Source of the DNA: Jeotgalibacillus sp. R-1-5s-1
GTDB taxonomy: Bacteria; Bacillota; Bacilli; Bacillales; Jeotgalibacillaceae
Assembly: GCF_004405105.1 (NCBI RefSeq)
Contig: NZ_SORW01000023.1
Span: 101,500 to 165,499 of the forward strand
Length of the DNA stretch: 64,000 nucleotides
Direction of reading: 5' to 3'
A program made the position numbers and the translations under genes. Under the pieces are notes generated by a model that ran no database searches, was not told the DNA's origin, and saw only the letters and a program-made list of their open reading frames with translations. Below, piece after piece: positions 17,053 to 25,430 of the stretch (positions within the stretch are counted from its first letter, which is position 1; every line of letters starts with the position of its first letter).

Positions 17053-18687
17053 TTACCTCACTTTAACCACAACAGTGCTTTTCACTCCATTTTTCTGTAT
17101 GGTGAGTGTAGCTGTTCCGCGGTTTTTTAGGGTGATTTCGCCTTTGCGGTCTGTGGTGAAGATGGCTGGATTGGATGTGGTCCAGAGTGAGTTGTCGGGT
17201 GTTAGTGTGATGGTTGTCCCATTTTTTCGGATGGCTTGTATTTTTATTTTCATGCGCTGTCCTTTTTGACCGGTTAGTTCTTTTGGTGCTGTGATGGTTA
17301 TTATTGGGTTGCTTTCGGTTACAGTGACGGTTGATGTTTTTGAGATACCTGAGAATGTTGCAGTAACGGTTGTTTTGCCGGCTTTTAGGTATTTGAGCGT
17401 GTTTGCCTCAACGGATACGATATTAGAGTTGTTTGAGGTCCAAACTGCTTCTTTGGATACGTCTTTTTTAGTACCGTCCTGATAAACAGCGGTTACTTTG
17501 AGCTGTTGAGATGTTCCGGCAATGCCTTTATAGCTTGTGAATGTTTCAATTGATTTCACTTCATTGATCTGGGCATTGGCGAATGCAAATGATTGGACTA
17601 GACCCTGACCAAAAAGCGGGTCACGTCCTGAAGCCCCAAGATCTTTTGCGTTCTTTTGTAAGAGGTCCCGAATTTCTGTGGCAGTAGCCTGTGGTTTTGC
17701 TTCCATTAAAAGAGCGGCCATTGCGCTTACGTATGGTGTAGCCATGGATGTTCCACTCATTTTGGCATATTGATTTTGAAAATAGGTGCTGCTGACTAAA
17801 ACGCCTGGTGCAGTGAGATCGACTGCAGCGCCGGTCGATGAGAAAGGGGCAAGACGTAACTGCTGATCGACTGCGCCTACTGCAATGGTTTGAGGATATG
17901 CGGCAGGGTAATCAACAGTATTGCCAGAACCCGTGCCATCATTGCCCGCTGCTGAAACCAAAAGTAAACCTTCTTTTGATGCCTGTTCAATTGCAAGACG
18001 TAATGCCGTTGAATCGGCTTGTGCACCGAGGCTCATATTGATGATGTCCAATTCGTGATCAATCGCCCATTGGATAGCATGAACTAGTCCGGAAATATTC
18101 CCTCCGCCATCAGCATCGAAAACCTTTAGAGCGTATAATTCAGCATTCGGTGCGATCCCGCGATAACCGACAGAATTATTTAAGGCTGCCACAATCCCGG
18201 CTACATGGGTGCCGTGTCCATTATCATCGTGATAACTTGTTGTGTAATCTACGAAAGAAGCGCCTCCTGTTACTTTCAAGTCAAAGTGTTTCGTGTCAAT
18301 TCCGGAATCTATAATACCAATTTTGATTCCTTTTCCAGTCAGGTTAGAATCCCAATATCTTTTTGCTCCGATCAAACCTGCTCCATAATCTTCCTGCTGA
18401 GCTTCTAATTCTACTTCAGCATCTGCTTCGATCTTTAATACATTCGGGTGAAGGCGTAATGCTTCATATGCACTTGTATCCAATGAGGCCGAAACTAAAT
18501 CAAAAGAATCAAAAGTCTCGTAAATGACACCACCAAATGAAGAAACAAGTTCACTGTCTGTACCGCTAGTCAACAGAATCAAGTAATCCTTACTTAGTGA
18601 ATTGCCCACTCCCTGAACAGAGTGAGGAATCATAAGCGCTATTGCCAGTGCCAGCGATGCCGAAATACCAGTCAATCTCCCTCTCAT
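17053..18687 (-). CDS. Secreted subtilisin-like serine protease (S8) with two Big_2-like domains
   Basis: 544 residues. A signal peptide (about 1-26) is followed by an inhibitor-I9-like propeptide and the catalytic domain. The triad is visible: Asp127 in IGIIDSGID, His158 in DDNGHGTHVAGI and Ser314 in SGTSMATPYVSA, with the oxyanion Asn near SAAGNDGTG. After about residue 385 come two bacterial Ig-like (Big_2) repeats (AVWTSNNSNIVSVE and LWTTSNPAIFTTD). It should be exported and processed, acting on extracellular or wall proteins. Monocistronic. Confidence 0.93.
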   Translation of the reverse strand: MRGRLTGISASLALAIALMIPHSVQGVGNSLSKDYLILLTSGTDSELVSSFGGVIYETFDSFDLVSASLDTSAYEALRLHPNVLKIEADAEVELEAQQEDYGAGLIGAKRYWDSNLTGKGIKIGIIDSGIDTKHFDLKVTGGASFVDYTTSYHDDNGHGTHVAGIVAALNNSVGYRGIAPNAELYALKVFDADGGGNISGLVHAIQWAIDHELDIINMSLGAQADSTALRLAIEQASKEGLLLVSAAGNDGTGSGNTVDYPAAYPQTIAVGAVDQQLRLAPFSSTGAAVDLTAPGVLVSSTYFQNQYAKMSGTSMATPYVSAMAALLMEAKPQATATEIRDLLQKNAKDLGASGRDPLFGQGLVQSFAFANAQINEVKSIETFTSYKGIAGTSQQLKVTAVYQDGTKKDVSKEAVWTSNNSNIVSVEANTLKYLKAGKTTVTATFSGISKTSTVTVTESNPIITITAPKELTGQKGQRMKIKIQAIRKNGTTITLTPDNSLWTTSNPAIFTTDRKGEITLKNRGTATLTIQKNGVKSTVVVKVR

Positions 18688-18843
18688 TGAAAATCGCCTC
18701 GCCCTCTCCTTGTATTCGACAGAGTATGTCTATTGATGTCGAATAAAGTATTTTTATGTAAATAGTATACAACCAAAAGTTAAATATTATCAGTGTAAAA
18801 AGAACTATTATTAGTGTTTTGATGTGTTTAATGGACTAGTTTA

Positions 18844-19067
18844 TGGGGACGTATATTTTGAATCATTCGCTATACTAAATACTGTAAGTTCCGTCTGAGC
18901 GCTTTCTATCATGATTTTATTGAACAGAATCACCATTTAGCTCATAAACTATAAAAGTATCCTTTCGACTTGGAAGTTTGCGGAGTTTTTATCATGTTTA
19001 AGAATCTAAAGTGCCAGACTGAATTTTATTGTTACGAGAGTCGTATGATTCAGAATATCTGTCCCCA
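18844..19067. repeat. Family A repeat, copy with both ends
   Basis: TGGGGACGTATATTTTG at 18844 and the inverted TGATTCAGAATATCTGTCCCCA ending 19067. The interior (TAAGTTCCGTCTGAG) resembles that of the copy at 16801. It lies in the divergent gap between the subtilase and the surface protein genes. Confidence 0.8.
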
Positions 19068-19145
19068 ATAATCTGTGTATTGTATAATACAATTAATTGG
19101 TGGAAAAACCATCAATTAGATAATAGAGACAGGGGTAATTGAAGG

Positions 19146-20834
19146 ATGACGAAGGTAGTGCAGGGGTTTGTGTTTGGGGTTATGTTTTTTGTGTTGTTGT
19201 CTTCTGCTGGTTATGCAGCTGCAGTTGATGTGGAGCAGAGTGGAAATAGTAATGTTTTTGATATAGAGGATTGGAATGGTGGAAATGTTCCTTTGATAAA
19301 TGGGGATGGTCAGAATGTTGTAAAAGGTTTTTATAGCTCTGTGGAAGCATTTGACCGTTTGAATCATATTCACTTTAATGTTTTGGGTAAGGCGATTACT
19401 ACTTTTAATATGAAGGTTTCTTCTACGCAAAATACGGCCGGTACGGATTATGGTAAAACTACTTTTTCGGTTTATGCTGATGATCGCCTTTTGGTAGAGC
19501 GCTTTGTGCCGGCGTCTGGTACTCAACGGGTTCAGACTGCTATTCCGAGGGATACTAAAAAGATATCTGTTTACGTTTCTCATAGCCGGGGAGCAAATGG
19601 TTTTAAGACAGTGCTTCTTGAGGAACCGGCATTTCTGAACAGTGGAACCTACTTACCAGTAACGGATAATGTATATTCACTGACTAGCCTGGCATCCAAT
19701 GAACATATGCCATTTAACGATGAAGGATTTATGAATGCAAGCGGGACACCTGTTTCTACAAAATCGTACAGCATCAAACATTTTAAAGCTAGAATGGAAG
19801 CTGTATTTCCTGTCAGTGGCTTGAATGTAAACGAGTTCGAGGCATATCTTTCAGCTGAGCCTATAAAAACAAATGAAAGAGTTGGAAAAAAAGCGTTAGC
19901 CATTTATGCTGACGATACTTTACTTTTTGAAAGACAAGTTAAATTAGGGGCAGCACCTGAAAAAATTTCCATTAAGCTTCCTGCTTCGACTAAAAACATT
20001 CGAATTGTTTCTGTAAAAGACGATGGAACTTACGGAGTGATTAACACCGTTCTTCAAAACCCGATCGTTAAACGGAACAGTGCAGGATATTTAGCAAACT
20101 TTCCAGAAAAGCATGCTTTAAATCGCCAGCCATTTACAACGAATAGCTTAACGAAGGTGTCTAATCATGTATTTAGTCAAATGGATCCCTTAATTTACAG
20201 TAATCAGACACTATTGGCATCCGGAGTTGCTATTGGAGAAAGTTCGGTTTCACCAATTTTAAATAATCATACTGTAACCTATAACATCAGTGGTGTGAAT
20301 AAAAACGCTTTTATGGCCAATCTTTCAGTAGATGGTCTGCATGCTGCAAGACAATTTGGAAAAACGTCTGTAGCGATTTATGCGGATACTACGTTATTGC
20401 ATACGCAACGTGTATCAGGGACATCCGGAATCATCCCTTTGACCCTTAAAATCCCTGCAGGTGCCTCCACATTAAAAGTAGTCACTGCGCTCATGGACGC
20501 AACATCTTATGATAAAGGACAACAGCTGATCCTTGGCGAAGCAGCATTCGCCAACTTGCAAACATCCGGAACCATTGCACCAGCCCAGGTAACGGTTCAA
20601 AACAACCGCAACACAACAGACTATGTCATCGTAAAAAACCTTAAAAAATACGATACCATTCGCGTCTATGACGCCAACAAAAAACTAATTGTCATGGCCC
20701 CAAGAACCACCAGCACAACCGGGACCGCCGCCATCGCCCAACTAGGCAAAACAGCAGGCACCCTATACATCTCAGTCGCCCACAACCAAATGGTAGAAGG
20801 GCCGTTGACGAAGGTGAGTTTTAAGGGGGAGTGA
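19146..20834 (+). CDS. Secreted surface protein with three NPCBM-like repeats
   Basis: 562 residues with a signal peptide (FVFGVMFFVLLSSAGYAAA). Three repeats each end in a pattern like KTTFSVYADDRLLVERF, KKALAIYADDTLLFERQ and KTSVAIYADTTLLHTQR, which is the NPCBM/galactose-binding-like motif. A C-terminal beta domain (VIVKNLKKYDTIRVYDANK) follows. Likely carbohydrate or wall binding outside the cell. A TATAAT box lies at 19083-19088. Codon use shifts strongly from G/T-rich (49 of 60 at 19141-19200) to A/C-rich (17 of 60 G or T at 20581-20640). Confidence 0.8.
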   Translation: MTKVVQGFVFGVMFFVLLSSAGYAAAVDVEQSGNSNVFDIEDWNGGNVPLINGDGQNVVKGFYSSVEAFDRLNHIHFNVLGKAITTFNMKVSSTQNTAGTDYGKTTFSVYADDRLLVERFVPASGTQRVQTAIPRDTKKISVYVSHSRGANGFKTVLLEEPAFLNSGTYLPVTDNVYSLTSLASNEHMPFNDEGFMNASGTPVSTKSYSIKHFKARMEAVFPVSGLNVNEFEAYLSAEPIKTNERVGKKALAIYADDTLLFERQVKLGAAPEKISIKLPASTKNIRIVSVKDDGTYGVINTVLQNPIVKRNSAGYLANFPEKHALNRQPFTTNSLTKVSNHVFSQMDPLIYSNQTLLASGVAIGESSVSPILNNHTVTYNISGVNKNAFMANLSVDGLHAARQFGKTSVAIYADTTLLHTQRVSGTSGIIPLTLKIPAGASTLKVVTALMDATSYDKGQQLILGEAAFANLQTSGTIAPAQVTVQNNRNTTDYVIVKNLKKYDTIRVYDANKKLIVMAPRTTSTTGTAAIAQLGKTAGTLYISVAHNQMVEGPLTKVSFKGE

Positions 20835-20848
20835 TTGGTGGGGATTCA

Positions 20849-20880
20849 TGGGGACGTATATTTTGAATCATTTGGTAGAC
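20849..20880 (+). repeat. Family A left end
   Basis: TGGGGACGTATATTTTG beginning 14 bases after the stop of the preceding gene. No right end was found before the next gene. Confidence 0.65.
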
Positions 20881-20990
20881 TAAATATACTTATGTGAATG
20901 ATCTTTATTACTTACAAATTTAGAAAAATAAGTTTATAATTAATGTATAAATAAACAGTTTGTCATTTGTGTATTTTAGAGAGGTGTTTT

Positions 20991-21143
20991 ATGGAAAAAG
21001 AGTGTCTTGTTTGCGGGGCTGAACTGGTGGATGATGCATGGGAGATTATTGAGCAAGGGGATCAGGGAGAAATTGAATTAAACTCATTTCCTGCCTGGGT
21101 CTGTTCTGAACGATGCGGATATTATAAGAAGCAGTTGGAATAG
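20991..21143 (+). CDS. Small zinc-finger-like protein (50 aa)
   Basis: Starts at ATG 20991 after GAGAGGTGTTTT. It has two cysteine pairs, CLVCG near the N-terminus and CSERCG near the C-terminus, with an acidic middle. This is the spacing of a small zinc ribbon. Monocistronic or leading into the Mrr-like gene 100 bases downstream. Function unknown, possibly a regulator or accessory of that nuclease. Confidence 0.7.
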   Translation: MEKECLVCGAELVDDAWEIIEQGDQGEIELNSFPAWVCSERCGYYKKQLE

Positions 21144-21244
21144 CAATAAATGTATTTATAAATAACATATTGACGATCGGTTGAGTTTTCCTTAAAAAAG
21201 AAGACATTTGTTCTTAATAAGAGCTATTGGATTGGAGGATTTAA

Positions 21245-22213
21245 ATGATTTTTAATTTCAGGATCGACCGGACACAAAGAGATTTCTTAAAAACAAAATT
21301 GATCAGCGAAAACATAATTTATCAGGGCTGGGGAAAGAATGATCTGGCTGATAAACAATTTTCAGTTGAAACTGAAAGTTACTATAATCTAAAGACAAAA
21401 CGGATTCCGAACAATTTAAAGAAGATCCGCACTTTTGTGCAGGGAGATATATTGATTGTCCCTCATTTTCCATCAGATGGGTGTATGTCAATATTAGTTG
21501 TTGAAGGTAATTATCCAAATAACTATACATGGCAACCTGGTCAGGTTCGAGATTTGAACCATGGAATCAAGATTAAAGAAGCTTATGGCTTAAACGGAAC
21601 GATCAGCATCTATCATTATCTGCTTGTCAAATGGTACGGTAAATTATCAGGGATGCGCCTGCCAATTACTGAAATGAGGCAGATGGATGACATTGTACAT
21701 AAATTACTAGGGATTTTAAGACAAGATCCGGATCATCAATTTGAAAAATCAACAATGACCGATTATCTAGAAAATCAGACCTCGTTGTTATTGAAAACTC
21801 TTCAAGACCAGCTCTATCATTTAGATGCCAGCAGAAGTGACCTCTCATTTGAAAAGGTATGTGAAAACCTGATTGAGCAATACGGCTATGAATGTGTGGA
21901 CCGGAATTGTTACGACGGAAAAGGCGGCGATGCAGATCTCATTTTCCTGAAAAAATCAGATCAGGGCTCACCATTTGAAACCGGGGATTCATACCTATTC
22001 GTGCAAATCAAAAAACATAGAGGCGAGACAGACGAACAGGCTATCAGACAATTAACTCAAATCATGCAGTCCAAGCTGGAATACGCACCAGCCAATGCCT
22101 GTGCCATCACCCTCGCAGACACTTTCAGCCCAGCCGCTCAATCCCTTGCAGACGACACAGGGATCAAAACAATCACCGGGCCCGAATTGTGCAGATTGTT
22201 GATTAGTGGGTGA
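21245..22213 (+). CDS. Mrr-like restriction endonuclease family protein
   Basis: 322 residues after TTGGAGGATTTAA. The C-terminal ~130 residues match the Mrr catalytic fold (PF04471): LSFEKVCENLIEQYGYEC, then the active-site pattern Asp in GGDADLIF and Gln-x-Lys in YLFVQIKKHRGETDEQA, and the ending helix-strand AQSLADDTGIKTITG. The N-terminal half is unassigned and may recognise DNA or a signal. Mrr proteins are type IV-like enzymes cutting modified DNA. No methylase is adjacent. A family A left end follows the stop by 10 bases. Confidence 0.82.
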   Translation: MIFNFRIDRTQRDFLKTKLISENIIYQGWGKNDLADKQFSVETESYYNLKTKRIPNNLKKIRTFVQGDILIVPHFPSDGCMSILVVEGNYPNNYTWQPGQVRDLNHGIKIKEAYGLNGTISIYHYLLVKWYGKLSGMRLPITEMRQMDDIVHKLLGILRQDPDHQFEKSTMTDYLENQTSLLLKTLQDQLYHLDASRSDLSFEKVCENLIEQYGYECVDRNCYDGKGGDADLIFLKKSDQGSPFETGDSYLFVQIKKHRGETDEQAIRQLTQIMQSKLEYAPANACAITLADTFSPAAQSLADDTGIKTITGPELCRLLISG

Positions 22214-22223
22214 TGGTGGTTGG

Positions 22224-22262
22224 TGGGGACGTATATTTTGAATCATTCGCCAAGCTAAATAG
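22224..22262 (+). repeat. Family A left end
   Basis: TGGGGACGTATATTTTG then AATCATTCGCCAAGCTAA, 10 bases after a stop codon; no right end is visible. Confidence 0.65.
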
Positions 22263-22292
22263 TTTCACCATGAAATCGTTTATAACTAGAAG

Positions 22293-22328
22293 GTAAAAAG
22301 TGAGACTCTAATGAGTCTCACTTTTTAC
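22293..22328. terminator. Bidirectional terminator between convergent genes
   Basis: A perfect 16-bp stem (GTAAAAAGTGAGACTC with its inverse) and a TAAT loop. It overlaps the stop codon of the minus-strand gene. Confidence 0.85.
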
Positions 22329-23644
22329 ATCTGGTATTTATAAATTTTTACATCATTTATTAAATATTCGATTGTATAAATAAAACCATTTTTAAATCCT
22401 AAAAATTGTTCTGACGCATTAAGCTTCTTATAAATAATATCATTGCCATCCGAATTAAGCTTATAAACAGAATCATCTCCATAGTTATAAAAGTACAGTT
22501 TATTATTATATTTTGAAATAACAGAAGGAGATGTAGTTGAATTAAATAAATGCAAGCGTTCACCTGAATAATTATAAATACTGATCGGAGATTTAATAAA
22601 GGCTCCTTTATAGTCTTTTACAACGATATATTCATTGAGGTAATTTACTTCTGAGTTGACGTTTACGTTTATATTTGGAATGTCTGTCTCTTCTAATGTT
22701 TGTAATTGAATACGTTTAAGTGAATTTCCGGATCTGTAGTAAAAGTACTGATCATTTGCTTTTACTTCTAATGGTCGACCTCCGTGTATGGATAGATCTT
22801 CTTTCAAAAGCTTTTTATTAGTTCCATCAAGATTGAATTGATAGAGAGAGAAAACATAAGATTTCTCTGGGTCAGCCTCTTTTTCAACAGTAAACAAATT
22901 ATTTTTGTTTACCGCAAAATAATCAATGTGACTAATAATTTTTGCAGGTGAAGGTTCGTTGATTGAATGAATAAACAGATCATATCGTTGTTCAGGTGCT
23001 TTATTAAGAGACGCGCTGTAGATAAAGTTTTCATTACGTGAAATATTATTAGGCGTACTGATGTAACCCATGTTCAGAGAAGTATCTAAAATTCTGAAAA
23101 GACCACTATCATTATCGAAGATAAACCATTGTTTCTTATATAAGATGCTAAAATTGATCAACATATTTGTTGCATCAATTTCTTCATTTTTATCAAATTC
23201 TTTTAATGGTATTTCAGAATTTTCTTCAGTAGGATCTTTAGATTCGGGTGAAGGTTTTGTTATCGGCTCAAGCAGGTGAGGATTATGTACACATAGCGCT
23301 GCGGTTAGTTTTGACTTACTTGGTGTTTCATATTTTACTTTCTTATCACGATCAACAAAGAAACCACCGCCAACACTTAACATACCAGGTTTAAAAGCGT
23401 AAATTCTATATCCTTCTCCGGCTTTTAGTGTTCTTGAAAATACTTTTTTGTCTCCCTCTAATTTAAACAAAGGAGTATCATTTAGGATTGATAGTCTTCC
23501 GATTTGACCACCCTTTAACTCTACTCCATCCCACCATACCTTCTTAACACCTTTATACTTTTCACAAACCTCTGCTCCACTCACCTGTACAGTGAAAAAC
23601 ACTGAAAGTAAAGCTAAAACAAGTATTGACCTAATTAATTTCAT
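22325..23644 (-). CDS. Secreted protein: VGGGFF-domain plus propeller-like region
   Basis: 439 residues from ATG 23644 with an ATAGGAGTAG site; an upstream in-frame start at 23662 lacks a site. A signal peptide ends near VSGAEVC. The shared domain (about 25-110) reads VKKVWWDGVEL, GQIGRLSI, RTLKAGEGYRIYAF, LSVGGGFFVDRDKK and YETPSKSKL. After a Pro/Glu linker, repeated YIYSAS, FIHSINEPS, YFAVNKNNLF and YFYRSGNSLKRI suggest a DUF5050-like propeller. Near-identical architecture to the gene at 1-959. Likely a wall-bound sensor or scaffold. Confidence 0.85.
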   Translation of the reverse strand: MKLIRSILVLALLSVFFTVQVSGAEVCEKYKGVKKVWWDGVELKGGQIGRLSILNDTPLFKLEGDKKVFSRTLKAGEGYRIYAFKPGMLSVGGGFFVDRDKKVKYETPSKSKLTAALCVHNPHLLEPITKPSPESKDPTEENSEIPLKEFDKNEEIDATNMLINFSILYKKQWFIFDNDSGLFRILDTSLNMGYISTPNNISRNENFIYSASLNKAPEQRYDLFIHSINEPSPAKIISHIDYFAVNKNNLFTVEKEADPEKSYVFSLYQFNLDGTNKKLLKEDLSIHGGRPLEVKANDQYFYYRSGNSLKRIQLQTLEETDIPNINVNVNSEVNYLNEYIVVKDYKGAFIKSPISIYNYSGERLHLFNSTTSPSVISKYNNKLYFYNYGDDSVYKLNSDGNDIIYKKLNASEQFLGFKNGFIYTIEYLINDVKIYKYQM

Positions 23645-23755
23645 GCAATCTACTCCTATCATAAATTTTTCATGTAAAGGGAACTCTTAGGTTGTTATTT
23701 TATAATAGTATAAAAGATTTGTTTTGTATACATATTTAGGTATTAAAATGATTCA

Positions 23756-23790
23756 TGGGGACTTATATTCTGAATCATTCGCCAAGCTAA
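23756..23790 (+). repeat. Family A left end (diverged)
   Basis: TGGGGACTTATATTCTG then AATCATTCGCCAAGCTAA, matching the copy at 22224. Confidence 0.6.
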
Positions 23791-23808
23791 TTAATCGCCA
23801 CAATTTAA

Positions 23809-23838
23809 AAACCCGGCTCATATATCTGAGCCGGGTTT
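23809..23838 (-). terminator. Terminator of the 23850 lipoprotein gene
   Basis: AAACCCGGCTCA and TGAGCCGGGTTT form a perfect 12-bp stem just after the stop codon. Confidence 0.8.
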
Positions 23839-23849
23839 AACTTGTTGAA

Positions 23850-24542
23850 TTATGACTGTGGGAACTCAAACCTTTGATCCGCTGAATAGAAGCTAACGTC
23901 TCTGACTTTCTGATTTTCGTCAAATCCGATTGTAAGCGTCATACCTGAATCGGACACGTATCCAATATATGTATAGATTGGATTCGGCATCGCATATTCG
24001 GCAACAGGCTCTCCATAGGCTGCTAAAACTTCTTCTTTCGTATTGCCGAAGCCGATTCCTCTTGCCGTTTTCAGATCTGTTCCAGGATAAAAATTGATAT
24101 TGAAATAATCGGTATCGACTTGATTACCAAGTATAACTGTTTTGTAAGCATAGTTTTGTTTATCGGGATTCCCACCAACAGCATAATCATCTCCAAGAAT
24201 AGATAAAGCTTCATCAATTTCCATTTCAGGATGAATTCCCTCAACCGTAAAGTCTTCCAATGTCAAATCGCTACTGTTCTCCTGTGATTCTTTTTCTTCC
24301 ACTGAAGATTCGGCTATTTCAGAATCTGTACTTTCGCTGTCATCTATATTTTCTGAATCCGTATTTTCCTGATTATCACTTAATTCGACAGAGTCAAACT
24401 GATCAGATACCTCAGCATCTACTTCTTCAGTAACCTCGATTTTTTCTGATTTAACTCCTTTTTCTGTAACGGCCTGTTCATTGTCACTGCAAGCAGCTAG
24501 TAAAAGTGCCATAGCACCGAATAAGATAAATTGTTTTTTCAT
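23850..24542 (-). CDS. Acidic lipoprotein under ECF-type promoter
   Basis: 230 residues from ATG 24542 with a TTTGGAGGAAATC site. The longer in-frame start at 24611 lies upstream of the promoter -10 and cannot be used. Lipobox LLAAC; a very acidic Ser/Glu linker (about 25-85) follows. The folded C-terminal half (IHPEMEIDEALSILGDDYAV, GNTKEEVLAAYGEP, YTYIGYVSDSGMTLTIGFDE) resembles SmpA/BLIP-like or DUF4309-type small folds. Exported and membrane anchored. Divergent from the sigma factor gene. Confidence 0.85.
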   Translation of the reverse strand: MKKQFILFGAMALLLAACSDNEQAVTEKGVKSEKIEVTEEVDAEVSDQFDSVELSDNQENTDSENIDDSESTDSEIAESSVEEKESQENSSDLTLEDFTVEGIHPEMEIDEALSILGDDYAVGGNPDKQNYAYKTVILGNQVDTDYFNINFYPGTDLKTARGIGFGNTKEEVLAAYGEPVAEYAMPNPIYTYIGYVSDSGMTLTIGFDENQKVRDVSFYSADQRFEFPQS

Positions 24543-24599
24543 GATGATTTCCTCCAAAAGTTGTTTGATTTTTATTACGTTAGAATCGATTCGTTGTAA

Positions 24600-24627
24600 T
24601 AGACGTAACATAAATGAAATAGTTACA
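24600..24627 (-). promoter_or_regulatory. ECF-sigma-type promoter for the lipoprotein at 24542
   Basis: On the minus strand TGTAAC (24627-24622), 16 bases, CGTCTA (24605-24600). Same pattern as the promoters of 1418, 28236, 39997 and 44716. Confidence 0.75.
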
Positions 24628-24838
24628 GCTTAAATAGGATTATTTTCAAAAAGTAGAAAGAAAGGTAAATTTACGTTGTTTAGTTTGAAGCTTTCATCTT
24701 TTTAATGGAAACGTCCTGAACCCCATTTAAACACTGGCTATTTGTATTACTTGTTCATTCGAGTTTCCCGATCGTCTTACTTATACTGAGGTCACTCGAG
24801 AATACAAGGTGGACGCGCGTCTCCAATCGGAGATCAGG

Positions 24839-25306
24839 ATGACATTTGAAGAGCGGTATGAACAGTTTCAGCCGATGATTTTTCATATGATGAGGAAGCT
24901 TAATATTAGACGGGATCGGGATTTATATGAGCAGGAGGGGAGAATTGCGCTTTGGAAAGCGACCCAGCGATACACGCCGGAAAACGGTGAGTTTGCGCCA
25001 TTTGCCTACCAGCTGATCCGTGGACATATGCTTGATTTGATGCGAAAAGAAAACAAGATCGCTGAACGGGAGACGGTCAAATCTGATGAATACTGGCAGA
25101 TGAACCTTGAAGCCATTCATGACCGGCTGCTTGAGATTGACATGCTCCTGCCTTACGCTGAGCTGTTGACTGAGCATCAGAAAAAGTGGTTCTGGCATAC
25201 CTTTATTGATGAGTTGACAGTTACAGAAATAGCGGAGCTTCATCAGGTTAGTATTTCAGCGGTGAAGAAATGGAAGGGAGGGGCGTTGAAAAGGTTGAGA
25301 GAATAA
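24839..25306 (+). CDS. Small sigma-70 family RNA polymerase sigma factor
   Basis: 155 residues from ATG 24839 (CGGAGATCAGG site); a GTG at 24809 is an alternative. Region 2 is seen in MIFHMMRKLNIRRDRDLYEQEGRIALWKATQRYTPENGEFAPFAYQLIRGHMLDLMRK with its conserved Glu/Gly and Phe-x-Tyr core. Region 4 is the helix-turn-helix LTVTEIAELHQVSISAVKKWK. The size fits ECF or ComX-like factors. No anti-sigma gene with an obvious zinc-binding or TM region follows; the next gene is a permease. It lies head to head with a lipoprotein that has an ECF-type promoter, so it is a candidate to read those promoters. Confidence 0.85.
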   Translation: MTFEERYEQFQPMIFHMMRKLNIRRDRDLYEQEGRIALWKATQRYTPENGEFAPFAYQLIRGHMLDLMRKENKIAERETVKSDEYWQMNLEAIHDRLLEIDMLLPYAELLTEHQKKWFWHTFIDELTVTEIAELHQVSISAVKKWKGGALKRLRE

Positions 25307-25430
25307 TTGGAGCTAAGCCGATCATTTTTAAACCATTGTGTCCCGCTCGCAGTCGGGACACAATCAGCCAGTTCAGCTCTGACATGTTATACTAATTGGC
25401 AGAAAGTGTACATAGAAAGCAGGGAAGGTC

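Noticed and set aside
1..24000. Integron-like cassette array
   Set aside because: No integrase gene and no attC-type sites; genes point both ways and the repeats are of two unrelated kinds.
24543..24611. Longer start for the 23850 lipoprotein
   Set aside because: It would place the start codon upstream of the promoter -10 and destroy the signal peptide position.
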